DNA of 64,000 nt from Sipunculus nudus (Eukaryota; Annelida; Sipuncula; Golfingiida; Sipunculidae). The stretch is taken from contig CM049310.1 in assembly GCA_026874595.1 (NCBI GenBank), positions 1,614,001 through 1,678,000 on the forward strand, in the 5' to 3' direction. This document shows, piece after piece, positions 47,701-57,248 of the stretch. A program made the position numbers and the translations under genes. Position 1 is the first letter of the stretch; each line of letters begins with the position of its first letter. The notes beneath the pieces are model-generated. The model was not told where the DNA came from, searched no databases, and was given only the letters and a program-made list of their open reading frames with translations.

Positions 47701-50700
47701 TGGAACTATTTACCAATCAAATGAAATGTGGACAGGGTTTGACAAATACCTTTTACACTGTATGTACCAGCAGACAGTACCAGTAAATGCATGTCAGGTC
47801 ATTTTTTACATGACCCTAGCAGCCAAGCAGGTAGCCCTTCAGATAATCATAAATGAATGATGCATGAGAAATCAACTGTTAGACATGATTCACAACAAAC
47901 AGATGTGTTTGATTTACTCTTGTAACTTAAGTTGACAACATGCAGTGCCCTGCCCATGTTTGTCATTCAGAGAAACAGCAAAAGTCATCTAGGTCACTTT
48001 AGTTTAGGTAATCTCATGAATAAGCAGCTGACGAGTAAAGTTCTTGCCTTTAAATCTGCATGCCCTTTACTTTAGGTTATAATGAAGGTAATCTGCACTG
48101 ATATTTCAGTTTTATTTCCAACTGGAGGATGAGTGTGTGGGATACTTTCCATGTAATGAATGTGTTATATGCAAGAAGTCTGTAATATCCCACTGCTTTC
48201 AAGGCTGACTAGGCCTGATTTGAACAATGAGATACATTATTTCAGCCTAGAATGGACTATCTATGGTAAACCTCACTAGGGCCAGTGGCATATGTAAGTA
48301 ACTATATGTCTAATTAACCTAACCGATCCTCAAGGCTCATCTGATCTTCTTTGTTGTTTAAAGTTTGATAAAGTCCAAGCTCAGTCAAAATATCCCACCT
48401 TTTGATTCAAACTCAAGAACATAAGGTTGTCCAGTACACCAAGGTCAATACTGAACCTTGACCCCCTTATGGCTTTAGTTATGGACAAATTAAGTTAATT
48501 CTTGCTGATTCTTCCAGTCTGGTCAAATAAGTATATTATGAATGCATCTTAAATTTGTACAGGAACACCTCTCTTTACCTTGCCATCTCTGCTATAGACA
48601 TCTCTCTAATACATACATTTGTGGTAGTTCTAGGAATAGCAAACATATAGAGCTGTAACATCCCTATAAGCAATAATAATAAATATACCAAACATTATCT
48701 CATTAGAATCAACATTATATTTAACACAAGAATACTTTCGTGGAAATGTTAGAAATGCAGTTCCAGATGATCAAATCCAAGCCATGACATATGGAACTTA
48801 ATCCCCAGGAGGATGTTAATGACAGTTCCCTCATTCTACTGGTTTAATCACATCAGGCTGGAACAGAGCCAAGTGTTTATAATCAAGTAATACCACATGT
48901 ATCAGCAGTACTTGACTAAGGCCACTTGTTTACACTTGTACTCTAATAATAAGACGCGGTGTTACGTTACAACATCTAGACCGGCACCTGCTGACTGGTT
49001 ACTGGGCTTCCACATAAAGACTGGGGGCTCTTAACTGCTGGAGCACACTTCAGTGCATGTCAGAGTGTTGTATATTTTGGATTGGCCTTCCTCTTACATG
49101 GTTAATCAATCGCTGGTTTTTGACTTATGTGCCACACTGGGGGCTATGTCCACGCAGCCCTCGTACACCTCTTCAAGATTTTTGTGGTAGCACAGGAACC
49201 GCCAGTAGAGAGACGAACTAATGTTTGTAAGAAAGTTAATCAGGGGTATTTAATATAATCTCCCCTGTATGCCAGAACACAGGTTATGGGATTATAATTT
49301 AATATAAGCTGGTTTTTAAGGCTGGAACAATACATTATCTCTCAATATGATATGTGTTACTTAAATCATGATACTATATACAAAGAGATATATTTGAGGT
49401 ACTTTTTCTAACTTAAAATCCAAACGAATGTTTTTCACTTATCACAGACAGATAACTTCTCATAAAATTTATTTCCAACCACAAAAAAAAATAATCATGA
49501 AAATAAGCCAGTCAAGCACTGTTTTCCTTGATTTTAACCATTAACAGTTCACCTAACAACAGGCCTTATTATAAGGAACTGAAAGACTATTTTTAAAATG
49601 TCAGGCATTGCTGTCCATCAGATGATCAGTTACCACCACAGTATCATTACAGGGGTTTTTGATTATATTGATGTAAATCTTTTGTGTCAAGACATAATAG
49701 TGCCCTAGTTCCAGGTATAGGTCAGGATTTTCACAAGAACAGACATATGGTTGTAACATTGATGTAATGGCGACTATAGGCTAATCGTCGTGTCTGTTTG
49801 TTTGTGGGTCTTTTTGTCCGCACTCTACAGGTCGCAGTTTTGCAGCAATTGATCTGAAACTTACAGGAAAAGTGTAAAATCGGTAACTGTCCAAGCCTGT
49901 TCTTTTTGGCCATGATGAGTCCAAGGTCAAGGTCACGGTTCTTGGCAAACGCTGGCGACTATGTCATGATTACATCTTGTTAATATTTTTATTATGATAT
50001 AATAATTAGATCCCTTTGATGGCTCATGTATTCTTTTTTGCAAATATTTCAAGGCAGGTTTGAGTTGGGTTAAGTGGATAGGAGACATCCTCTGTTGTTG
50101 ATAATATTTGAATTATAACCATATTACAACTTACAGGTAGTCACAATTGTAACTGGTCATAGTATATCCGACTTTAATTAAATACTGTAAAATGCAGGTA
50201 AGGCAATGATTATTAACTACCCTGGTAATCATTTCTTTGGCGGCTTTAAAATATATAAAAAGAATATGAAACTGTTTAACTGTACAATATTTGGGATAGA
50301 GGATTATAAACTCCATAGCATCAGAGAGTGGATTGTCCATAACTCCAAACTTACAAAACTTATGGACAATATTAATGGCCAGGGGTCCCCTGACTATTGC
50401 TTTCCCTGGTATTTTTACAACAAATCAGTTTTAATAACTGGTTACATTTTGCTACCATTTTGTCAAGTGCCAGTTATATGTATTATTCTTATCACAAATT
50501 TATCATTGATTTTATATCAAAATATCATATATTTAATATAATTTGTGGAATTAACCCTATTTGCAGAAGTCAGGTAATGTTAAGTTCTATAACTAAATAC
50601 AAACAAAATGATGTATTTATAAGATAAATTACCTTTCATGAGCAGTACATACACACATGAATCCATTCTGCTCAGTATAAGCTTTTATAGCTCCATCAAC

Positions 50701-53700
50701 ACAAGAATCATTTCCGGCAGAATTTTTCCATTTCTCCAGCCATTTTGTCACCGCCTGTTTAATCAACTTCTCCTCGGACTCCCTCATGTCACTGTCACAC
50801 ACATCATCCAAACTGAAGAAACCTGGCGACAATGCTACTGCATCCTGGGTACTATCCACAGGTGAAGGTGGTAAACTGTTAAAACTTTGATCTCCTCTCG
50901 TCGTCTCAGTGGGATCAACAACAGAGTTACATAACAATACATGAGCTTCTTCACTTAATTTAACAACTGGTTGTAAATCTGTTGCATCATGGCAATGCAG
51001 ACTTGTTACACTGTTAATGTCAGCGCTGGCGTCTTCAGTTGATGTAGCCTCAGTCACATTAACAGCAGGTCTATGTAAAGCTATACCTGGTCCCCCACAT
51101 GTGGTACCACTTTCCTTACTACAAGCTGGCTTATGTTTCCTGGCAATTTTCCACTTGGCCACACTTTTTGCTATGACCGCAGCTACCCTAAAACGGTTCT
51201 GCTTCCCAGGTTTGTTCCGTGTATCTTGCTCCTGTGACGGGAGGTCAATCTCATTAGTGACACTGCTCCCCCGCACAGAAGTATCATCAGACACGTTTTC
51301 CGCTGAGCACACTGATTGTTCTTTAGATCCGTTGTGCTGGACTTTACCATCCGTGATTCTTGTATCACTTAGAGTCTCAGGCAGTAAGCTCTGATGTGAC
51401 AAGCAGTGATTATCGTCATTCAGGGACATGACATCCTTTAGTCCTGTTACTGATGGCACATTAGCTGAACACTTGAGGGGCTTATCACCCCCATTACCCT
51501 TCTCCTTATCAACGGAGGTATTGTTTTTATCAGTGGTGTGATCGCTGTTAGCTACCGTAGTATCTGGCTCACCAAGGTACTTGTCAGTGCTTTTCACACA
51601 CTCAGCTGATGGAGTATCAAGATCTTGCAGACCTTCATTAGTGGGACAATCTACTGTATATCTTTTCCCTTGGTCTTCAAACGACAAACTGTCATTAAGA
51701 GGGTCCTCAGTGGAGGATTTAGCCCTCACTAAATCTGTCTTGATTCCTGCCAGCTCTTGGGACGTTGTTGTTAGGGAACTCTCCACTTGCTGTTCACTGT
51801 CAGTGTTGTTTATAGCCTTGTGAATGCTTTCATTACTGCCATTAACTTCTTTGTCTCCTGTTGAGAGACTTAAATCTTCCTTGCTTTGATCAGCTTGGGA
51901 ATCACTGCATGTGATATTGTTCTGTTGATCAGCCAGTTTATCATTACTCTTGCTCTGATCAGATTTTGGCTTCAGGAACAATTTCATTTTGTTCAGTGTT
52001 TTCTTCCATAATGTCTTGCTGCTTTTAGGTTTCACTTTTGGACATCCAGTAACCTCAGACAAACTGTCCCCAGGTAAATCTTTACCTGAGGAAATATTCC
52101 TTTTGATTTCTTCCTGATCATCCTTTGATGTACTTTGGTGATCAACATCTGTGGCTGGTTGGTCTGCAGGGAATGGAGCAACCGCATCTTTATCTGGAAG
52201 TGGCAATGAAGCTTTGTCATCACTAAGAGAAAAATCCTCCGAAAGACTCCAGGAGGAGTCGTCACTCTGTGACATACTGTCCCACTGAGAATACTGCTCC
52301 TCTTCATTCAGTAATTTATTCAAGTCACCACTGCCCCCTGGTGGCATTGGGGGTTCAATTAATGAATCTCTGTGTTTTAACTCTGTTGAAGCTATATCTA
52401 ATGATTCTGCCTCATCTCTACTTACCAGTTTAAGTGGTGTAGATCTAACTCTCACTATGGTTGTTTTTTTACATACTGGTTGAGGTTCACTGTTTTTTTC
52501 ATTTTCCTGGTCTGCAGAATTATTTACAGAAAGATTAGGGCTATCTATGGCATCGCTGTCCTGTTTCTCTTTATCCTTTAATTTAACTGCTGCGGTTGCA
52601 GAACACACATGGACACTTTTTATCTCTTTCACTAGAGATTTATTATCATCTTGCTGCATTTTCTGCTCATTTAAAGCAACATTATTGTTTACATTCTGCT
52701 GTCTTTTAACACTGCATGTTCTGCTGTTTCGTGATTCAAGGAGTTCATTATTAACACTAGATGGCAGCACTTGGTTATCAGTGGTACCATTCACCTTATC
52801 ATTCACCAAGAGTGACGGTGTACGACTTAAACTTTTACTTTTGATTCTGATTTCACTTTCTGTCTCCTTCCCTGACAAGCTGGCATCGTCCCCACTATCC
52901 ATCCCACCAAATATATTCTGTGCTGCAACAGTTGTGATGCAGTTCCTCAGCTCCTGAAATTCCTCTTCTGATAGTCTCCTGTCTGGAGTGCTGTCTACAC
53001 TCATTTCACTTACTGTCAAATTAGCCTCATTCACATCATCATCTGCACAAACTTGATCATCCTGATCACTACCAGTTGCGGAACGAACAGGTCCCGTTTT
53101 TGGTTTGAAGATCCATTTCATTTTCTTAAAAGTTTTCTTCCACTTCTTCTTTGTAACATCTGTTTTCTGGCTGGTGATATCTGACATCCCACTTTCTTTG
53201 CTTTCACGCATCTCATCACTACCATCCTTGTCTTTGTGATGACGCATCTCATCACTACCATCCTTGTCTTTGTGATGACGCATCTCATCACTACCATCCT
53301 TGTCTTTGTGATGACGCATCTCATCACTACCATCCTTGTCTTTGTGATGACGCATCTCATCACTACCATCCTTGTCTTTGTGATGAAAATCTCCAAGAAC
53401 TGACAAAGTTGATGATCCTGCATGTGATATATTTCCTGCTTTCTCACTTTCTGCTGTATCCATGGTGACTGATTTTTTCAGCTGCAGCTTTGGTGAAGAA
53501 GATGGTGTCTGCAGTTTGTCTTTCTTGTTACTTGAACTTTTATCATCTTTAGAACTTTGCTTCTTTAAGTGAGGTCTCTTAAAGAATTTGAACTTCTTCT
53601 TTGCACTTTTGGGGGTTGATGGCAAGCTGGACGAATTTACATCTTCAGTCTGGTCACTGTGATGAGGTACTGGACTACCTGATTCATTTGTCTCAATTTG

Positions 53701-54990
53701 TGAATCTGAAATTGCGACAGGACACTGATCATTTATTTTAATCCTCACTGGACTTTTTGGGGAGCGGGTAACTACACTTAAACTTTGTGGAGAGCGGCCA
53801 TGGGGTTTTCTGCCACTGACCATCAATGTGTCATCTCCAGTTGTTAAAATAGAGATGTTATCAGATGCAAGGCTGCTGTCACATCTTAAAGTGCCATAAG
53901 TTGGCTCCTGAACCTCCCCCGCTTCCGAAACACTCTCCAGGACATCAGAGCCAGAAGCCAGATCTCCAACACTGAAGCTGCTGTGCATGGGTTCTTTAGT
54001 TTTATCCTGTGACTTGGATCGAAATAAAAATCTCATTTTTTTCAGCGATGATTTCCAGGATTTCTTTTTCACAGGATTCTCCTCACCCCAACAGTCTTTC
54101 ACATCTATACCCCCCTTGGGTGAACCTGGAGTACCACAGTCCGAGTTGCAATTCAACAAGCAAGCACTCTGCCACATAACATCACTGTCTTTGTTTACTG
54201 ACCTATCTAACTGCCCATCATGAGATCCGATCTGCTGCTTCAGACACACTGAATATCTGCGAGTAGGTGAGCCCCATGGAGAGGTTGCAGGAGACACAGA
54301 TAATGACCTTGTTCCACCATTGTTCTGAGACATTTCACACGAAACTTGCTTTCTAAATGATAGCCTCTTTTTTATTGACATTTTGGTCAAAGAGGAACGA
54401 CTTGAGATGCTGATGGTATCGTCATCCCTCAAAGAAACATTAGTATTCTCTGTGGCATCCCCCGGAGGTTGCTCATCATTCTCAGTCTGCTTCAGATTTT
54501 CATCCGTCTTATCTTTCTCATCTGGTTTTGGCTTAACCAGCCACTTCATCTTAAGAAATGCTGATTTCCACTTTTTCTTGTGGTTTTTCTCAGAGCCCAT
54601 ATCAACACAGCTTTCAAAAACATTATCACACTGTGAACAAGTGCCCTCTGGTGGGAGAGGTGAATGTGGTGGCTCAGGCGAGGGTTGCATACTGGGAACC
54701 CCAAGTAAGCCGCAATCTTCTGAATTTTCATCACTCGCAACACTTGGGGAACGCCCTTGGTGACTTCCAAAGCTACTTGTTCTCTCTCTGTGACTTTCTG
54801 CAGCATCACTGCTACTTCTCTTTAAACTGATGACTCCTGATTGTTTGAGGGGGGCAAGTTGTACCACCTTTGATGAAGCAGACCTGGGTGACAGCAGGGT
54901 AAACCGTTTGTGCTTTTTCTGAGGGGTACCTGAGTCATCATCTGCATCTAAACCCCATGCAGATTTAGCATCCCCATTATTTCCTGGCAT
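23489..54990 (-). CDS. 16-exon gene for a 2154-residue coiled-coil protein with a KIF14-like tail
   Basis: Assembled by hand from 16 exons (54990-50633, 47294-47099, 45941-45876, 43577-43512, 42807-42625, 38602-38453, 37325-37216, 34379-34291, 33263-33135, 32658-32533, 28379-28192, 27653-27486, 26900-26760, 26340-26257, 24501-24345, 23742-23489). All introns are GT-AG, and the phases agree to give one 6465-nt frame. The order is: about 1452 disordered residues with repeated basic motifs; coiled coil at about 1453-1600; a conserved compact segment at about 1605-1700 (REANNISKFLKKDV, FWTLEKF, VFFDPNDNWEKE); a Ser-rich linker; and a helical region from about 1760 to 2154. From memory, the last parts resemble the tail of KIF14, a kinesin-3 that works in cytokinesis through PRC1 and citron kinase. 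No kinesin motor (GxxxxGKS/T, SSRSH) or FHA domain is seen upstream in the window. The start has AAG before ATG and an in-frame TAA four codons upstream. The identity is tentative; the gene structure is firm. Confidence 0.8.
24345..24501 (-). CDS. Exon 15: helical bundle segment
   Basis: Acceptor ctaacaccag/GTG, donor ACTAAAG/gtaatg. Fifty-two residues including DKKPEHHYYCHYKRAQCVST and HVSNLAEHLCSMVKGAAPL. Confidence 0.85.
24575..25560. mobile_element. About 1-kb element with inverted ends in intron 14
   Basis: tatagtccgtttcagctaag and the following ttggccgatg at about 24582-24611 recur inverted at about 25517-25546 (catcggccaacttagctgaa, acagactata). The interior includes an acidic-coding stretch (KDSDDSASDLEESEGYM) near 25123-25175, which could be the remnant of a transposase N-terminus, but no catalytic part is seen. 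Confidence 0.5.
25664..26026. repeat. 19-bp minisatellite, about 19 copies
   Basis: Unit gacatggttctgctgtaat, with an a/c alternation (catgg/cctgg) and a few gtgt variants. It lies inside the intron between exons 14 and 15 and does not overlap a splice site. Open frames on the minus strand are artefacts of the unit. Confidence 0.95.
26257..26340 (-). CDS. Exon 14: helical bundle segment, 28 residues
   Basis: Acceptor gtttttcag/ATG, donor TTACAG/gtaagc. Encodes MPTEDLLANLEMTTSSVKVL LEKCQQLQ. Phase 0 both ends. Confidence 0.85.
26760..26900 (-). CDS. Exon 13: helical bundle segment
   Basis: Acceptor gttttaacag/CTC, donor AACCAG/gtacct. Forty-seven residues: LGHDVRQAFITGCDTSVDRT followed by VQAGLKTVEEAETQSQIL and a polar end. 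Confidence 0.85.
27486..27653 (-). CDS. Exon 12: helical bundle segment
   Basis: Acceptor ttttttcag/GGC, donor CACCGT/gtaagt. Fifty-six residues including NIDSMVQESASKALDSLFML and LREPFSDVDDPTVHR. Confidence 0.85.
28192..28379 (-). CDS. Exon 11: helical bundle segment
   Basis: Acceptor aaattgcag/CA (a second AG 16 bases later would give an immediate stop), donor TTCTTGCAG/gtctgg, which is weak but the only one that keeps phase with exon 12. Encodes FTNSLENKKHGLKLMTSMEL, then VLSHCASWTAFIETT and a Leu-rich end. Confidence 0.8.
29013..32549. repeat. 57-bp minisatellite, about 62 copies, containing the exon 10 donor
   Basis: On the minus strand each unit reads CAAGAACAAACACAAAG/gtgag, then tcacaaggaattaccgg and a gggatctgtcaatgt stretch. 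The first unit is the last 17 nt of exon 10 with its real donor. Nearly every unit keeps AAAG/GTGAG. A higher-order repeat of 1653 bp (29 units) is visible from shared variants: ccttag at 30081 and 31734, and tcttgtgact at 30411 and 32064. The left edge (about 28985-29010) has a stretch similar to the intron 9 acceptor side (acaaaagttgtgtttta). Long open frames on both strands reflect a 19-codon unit without stops. Confidence 0.95.
32533..32658 (-). CDS. Exon 10: helical segment ending in a minisatellite donor
   Basis: Acceptor gttgacag/GAC, donor CACAAAG/gtgagt. Encodes PTLQHTQADRVLINCDMIKH then SITSLLDAFNECQCDNKNKHK. The last 17 nt and the donor are the first unit of the 57-bp array that fills the intron. 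Phase 1 in and out, so the exon can be lengthened in frame by 57-nt steps. Confidence 0.85.
33135..33263 (-). CDS. Exon 9: linker and start of the C-terminal helical region
   Basis: Acceptor tatttggcag/GTT, donor TATCAAG/gtgaga. Encodes CSTSGSTSTKPPSIAEERED then AISLFRDAMSAALDRYQ. The acceptor is adjacent to a three-copy 36-bp repeat. Phase 1 in and out. Confidence 0.85.
33264..33371. repeat. 36-bp repeat, three copies, adjoining the exon 9 acceptor
   Basis: Unit ccaaatacagaacaacaata followed by aatatacaagatttag on the plus strand, repeated three times directly upstream (in gene direction) of exon 9. The copy next to the exon supplies the pyrimidine-poor acceptor tatttggcag; the others read tatttggcta. 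Confidence 0.9.
33372..34290. other. Intron 8: no gene seen
   Basis: Unique-looking intron sequence apart from a short ttaat(t)catttacacatgcagggta duplication near 33835-33890. Confidence 0.5.
34291..34379 (-). CDS. Exon 8: Ser-rich linker
   Basis: Acceptor cttcacag/GGT, donor AGATCAG/gtgggt. Encodes VKGLSSFGSPLKRLSYDSAS STSNRSLRS, likely disordered and phosphorylated (two SP/basic sites). Phase 2 in, phase 1 out. Confidence 0.8.
35524..37240. repeat. 41-bp minisatellite, about 42 copies, containing the exon 7 donor
   Basis: On the minus strand each unit reads GAGTCTGTCCCCCAAACT/gtaagt then acataagagagctgact. The last copy on the gene side is the end of exon 7 with its real donor (37216). 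Nearly all units are identical; a few read caggttggg or differ by one base. Because 41 is not a multiple of 3, the plus strand stays open in all three frames (up to 655 residues), which is not evidence of coding. Confidence 0.95.
37216..37325 (-). CDS. Exon 7: acidic DP..W segment, flanked by minisatellites on both sides
   Basis: Acceptor gatttgcacag/AGT, donor CCCAAACT/gtaagt. Encodes SGDESTSEECDEVFFDPNDN followed by WEKEEKIESSQSLSPKL. DP..xW motifs of this kind follow the tail segment in kinesin-3 proteins. The exon's last 18 nt plus donor are part of the 41-bp array at 35524-37240, and its acceptor side is part of the 43-bp array. Confidence 0.85.
37326..38040. repeat. 43-bp minisatellite, about 16 copies, containing the exon 7 acceptor side
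   Basis: Plus-strand unit: gtgcaaatcaaactctacat then ttaatatccatgtctgagtgaat, with a/g and c/t variants and two shortened copies. The exon 7 acceptor gatttgcacag (37326-37336) is the end of the first unit. Confidence 0.95.
38453..38602 (-). CDS. Exon 6: conserved compact segment
   Basis: Acceptor tatccag/GTA, donor TATAAT/gtaggt. Fifty residues, including IIKVTNSKLGVSTFWTLEKF and RLIQMRELYKLYN. The well-formed hydrophobic pattern and FWTLEKF motif suggest a small folded domain, which I relate from memory to the KIF14 tail. Confidence 0.85.
38603..39012. other. Start of intron 5 side: no gene seen
   Basis: AT-rich intronic sequence before the mobile element. Confidence 0.5.
39013..42412. mobile_element. 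3.4-kb non-autonomous element filling intron 5
   Basis: Starts aacaagtgacccatgggtca and ends in the hairpin tagctcagatgac/gtcagctgagcta (42382-42412) preceded by GACGGACGACGG-type repeats. The interior contains a 280-bp tandem (three copies, about 39300-40140, landmark aggtggcgccacctgtcat), a GC-rich segment with a GTATCC...GGATAC hairpin (about 40335-40370), and a 337-bp tandem (six copies, 40370-42300, landmark ggtaacagagacctaattt at about 40532, 40890, 41226, 41563, 41898 and 42235). No transposase seen. It occupies about 85% of the intron. Confidence 0.7.
42625..42807 (-). CDS. Exon 5: end of coiled coil and start of conserved tail segment
   Basis: Acceptor attgtcag/GAG, donor GATGTG/gtaggt. 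Sixty-one residues including ARVLKKLEKVMEQM and IRLREANNISKFLKKDV. The latter part is the start of the most conserved-looking segment of the protein. Confidence 0.85.
43512..43577 (-). CDS. Exon 4: coiled coil, 22 residues
   Basis: Acceptor ggtgatag/ATG, donor CCAATG/gtaggt. Encodes MLERQIQANKRQQELEAEAT PM. Same length and phase as exon 3, so the pair could be an old exon duplication, although the residues differ. Confidence 0.8.
43913..45808. mobile_element. 1.9-kb non-autonomous element filling intron 3
   Basis: Same ends as the 39013 element: acaagggacctatgggtcac at the start and the tagctcag/ctgagcta hairpin at 45778-45808. It contains a 20-base poly-G run (44919-44938) and one copy of the acgtgccatggtcaaagttg block. 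It ends 67 bases from exon 3. Confidence 0.7.
45876..45941 (-). CDS. Exon 3: coiled coil, 22 residues
   Basis: Acceptor ggtttcag/AAAC, donor AAACTT/gttagt. Encodes KQNQEGRLESQDAIIKLEQQ KL, phase 0 both ends. The intron on its 3' side is almost filled by a mobile element. Confidence 0.8.
46600..47098. repeat. Diverged roughly 110-bp repeats of the exon 2 donor end
   Basis: Copies begin with versions of the exon 2 end on the plus strand: gatgactgaccagctcctcc (47089), atatgactgactcgctcctt (46978), aaatgactgaccaactcctc (46871), aagatgaccaaccatctact (46762) and possibly attactgaccagctcttcta (46622). They share ttcacaatttt.atacaaaact before the next copy. Confidence 0.6.
47099..47294 (-). CDS. Exon 2: coiled coil
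   Basis: Acceptor ctgttacag/G, donor GAGCTG/gtcagt. Completes the split Arg and encodes about 65 residues of Glu/Gln/Leu heptads (LREVEESKRKQELELTQQLQ and on to LRLLTEEL). Phase 2 in, phase 0 out. Confidence 0.85.
47295..50632. other. Intron 1: no gene seen
   Basis: 3.3 kb of AT-rich intron. The short repeat-like stretch near 49740-49970 (gtcaaggtcacggttcttgg) probably belongs to a dispersed family. Open frames here have no recognisable features. Confidence 0.5.
50633..54990 (-). CDS. Exon 1: large disordered N-terminal region (residues 1-1452)
   Basis: Uninterrupted for 4358 nt with an ATG in good context (A at -3) and an in-frame TAA 12 bases before it. It ends at the donor GAAAG/gtaatt. 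The protein is rich in Ser, Asp, Lys and Glu and has no globular domain that I recognise. It contains a repeated basic aromatic motif of the form KKxWKxxFxKMKWxxKPK at about 138-157, 306-328, 611-632 and 989-1010, with weaker versions at about 458-476 and 1266-1290. A 12-residue repeat lies at about 535-594. The last residues (AIKAYTEQNGFMCVCTAHE) run directly into the coiled coil of exon 2. A single exon of this size in a gene otherwise made of 66-254-nt exons is unusual. An upstream coding exon is possible only through the weak acceptor ccaag just before the ATG. Confidence 0.85.
53207..53386 (-). repeat. In-exon 36-bp minisatellite, five copies (12-residue repeat)
   Basis: Five near-identical 36-nt units encode HHKDKDGSDEMR repeated in frame, residues about 535-594 of the protein. 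The unit is highly charged. Near identity at the DNA level suggests recent expansion and likely length polymorphism. Confidence 0.95.
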
Positions 54991-55088
54991 CTTGGTTAAT
55001 TATAATCTTGGGTAAGAATATTTCAAATGCTAAATCCACATATTTCATGTCCTGTATCTACATCTGCTATTTGTGTGAATCCCTCTTA

Positions 55089-55575
55089 ATTCACTGATAA
55101 AGTTTCAAACATATGGTATCATCAGCTGTTTGTAAGATTACTCCATCTTAATTCACTGATAAAGTGTCCAACATGTGGTATCATCAACTGTTTGTATGAT
55201 TACTCCATCTTAATTCACTGATAGTGTCCAACATGTGGTATCATCAGCTGTTTGTATGATTACTCCCTCTCAATTCACTGATAAAGTGTCCAACATGTGG
55301 TATCATCAGCTGTTTGTATGATTACTCCCTCCTAATTCACTGATAGTGTCCAACATGTGGTATCATCAGCTGTTTGTATGATTACTCCCTCCTAATTCAC
55401 TGATAAAGTGTCCAACATGTGGTATCATCAGCTGTTTGTATGATTACTCCCTCCTAATTCACTGATAAAGTGTCCAACATGTGGTATCATCAGCTGTTTG
55501 TATGATTACTCCCTCCTAATTCACTGATAAAGTGTCCAACATGTGGTATCATCAATAACTTGTGTGACAACTCTC
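55089..55575. repeat. 58-62-bp minisatellite just upstream of the gene, about 8 copies
   Basis: Unit landmarks: attcactgataaagtgtcca, catgtggtatcatcagctgt and gattactccctcctaattc. Two copies lack four bases (aaag). It starts about 100 bases upstream of the ATG, in the likely 5' UTR or promoter. Confidence 0.95.
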
Positions 55576-57248
55576 TCTTGATTCACTAGAAGTGTCCCAC
55601 AGGTGACATCATTTGATACTTCATAACATAACTTCCACTTGAACTCACCAATCACTTATTTGAGAGGCCAATGTACACTGACAGTAATAACATGATGGAA
55701 ACTTTCTCTCTTAATATGATTGATAGTCTATTTTTTCCAGATATTTGTCACTATTATTCCCTTTCTTGCCCATGGTTGATGTCATGGTTCAGTTTAAAAA
55801 TCCAACTTTAGTCAGAGTGAACTTTGCCTCAGTGATACAGCATGTGCTACAGGGTCTCCATCTTAAAGCCTTGGCATCAGTGTTTGTTGGTCAGAACATG
55901 CAGGATAACGCAGGAACACTGGCTCCCTGCCCTGGCTGCCTGAACACAGAGCGGCACCCCATGATCTGTGATGAATATTTAATTTCCCTTTCTTTGAGGC
56001 TCAGAATAACTTCAAGCACACCACATTTCATGTTCACCACCGGCCCTGATTAAATCTCAATCACCACTGTCTCACTGCCTGCTGATTTCTCTGGTAATAA
56101 CCAATCAATACAAACCTTACAGGACCATAAAGCAAATGCACTTAATTACAGACATACTCTCTCTTTTGGCTTCACAGTCACTACTGATCAATAAGTAAGG
56201 AGACTTTTCAGGTAAATTTTTATCTTTCCCTATGATCATTAACCCAGGTCATTTACGTACATAACGTAACTGTATTTCATCATAAGGATACAAGTAAATG
56301 CTCTCTGTTTGGGTTCAGCTTACCACTGATCAAGTAATTATGGAGAACTCTTGTCTTCTACATTTTACCTGCTGTGATCATAGCTTCCATTGATTGCAGG
56401 AATATCAAATTAAATAAATGTTAAAGGGCTTAATGCTCACCACTGACTGAAAGGTAATGGAGTATTAAATAACTTAACTTTATTTATAATACACAAACAG
56501 CATTAACGTTTACAAGTACAGGATATGAGAACCTGTGATCCGCAATGGGAGATTGTTATTCCAGGAATTATGGAACCATGAGAAATAGGAAAACTGTGCT
56601 AAAAACAAGAAAGCCTATATAAAGATACCCTTTGACCTACCTAAGAATGCAAAGATTCACCAACAATGTTAATTATTTTTTAAAACCACAAGCATATAAA
56701 AACAGATAATTGTGCTTCTTTAAAGAGAGATATGAAAACATATCTTCTGTGCTGCCTTGATTATTTCAGAAAGTCTCAACCTATGCTACAGAAAACATCA
56801 ATACTGGTGAATTAGGTATAATTTCCCATAAATCTAACAAGAGTGCCTTGGAAAATTTTACACATCTCAGGCATGCAACACTCTCAGCAAATGACTGACA
56901 TGCAAGCTCACTTCTTGTATTGACATTCTATTTTGGTTCAATGTTTACAATGGTTCCTTGCATGTCAAAAGGTCATATTAATATTCCTGGCAGTCTGGTG
57001 GCCTGAGCATGGTCATCAGGAGTGGATGCCTCCACCAGCTTTGACTGGGTGTGGCATTATAACATCAGGTACAATATAAACAGTTACCAGCATTTAATAT
57101 TTAGCATTTTAGGCAAAACTAAGCCATTTTAATGAATTTTCAATCCACTAAAATATGAGACATGGTGTTTTATTACTGATCTGAAATTTCAGTGTGACGT
57201 TTTCTCTTCACAATGAAATAATGACACTGAGCCCCTCCGAAAGATTAT
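55576..57248. other. Upstream region: no gene seen
   Basis: The plus-strand frame 55745-56053 and its complement show no recognisable protein; the complement of about 55870-55970 has an acceptor-like attcatcacag but no matching donor, so a 5' UTR exon cannot be supported. Confidence 0.4.

Noticed and set aside
55745-56053. 102-residue plus-strand frame upstream of the gene
   Set aside because: No homology recognised and no support from splice or start context; the complement has an acceptor-like site but no donor.
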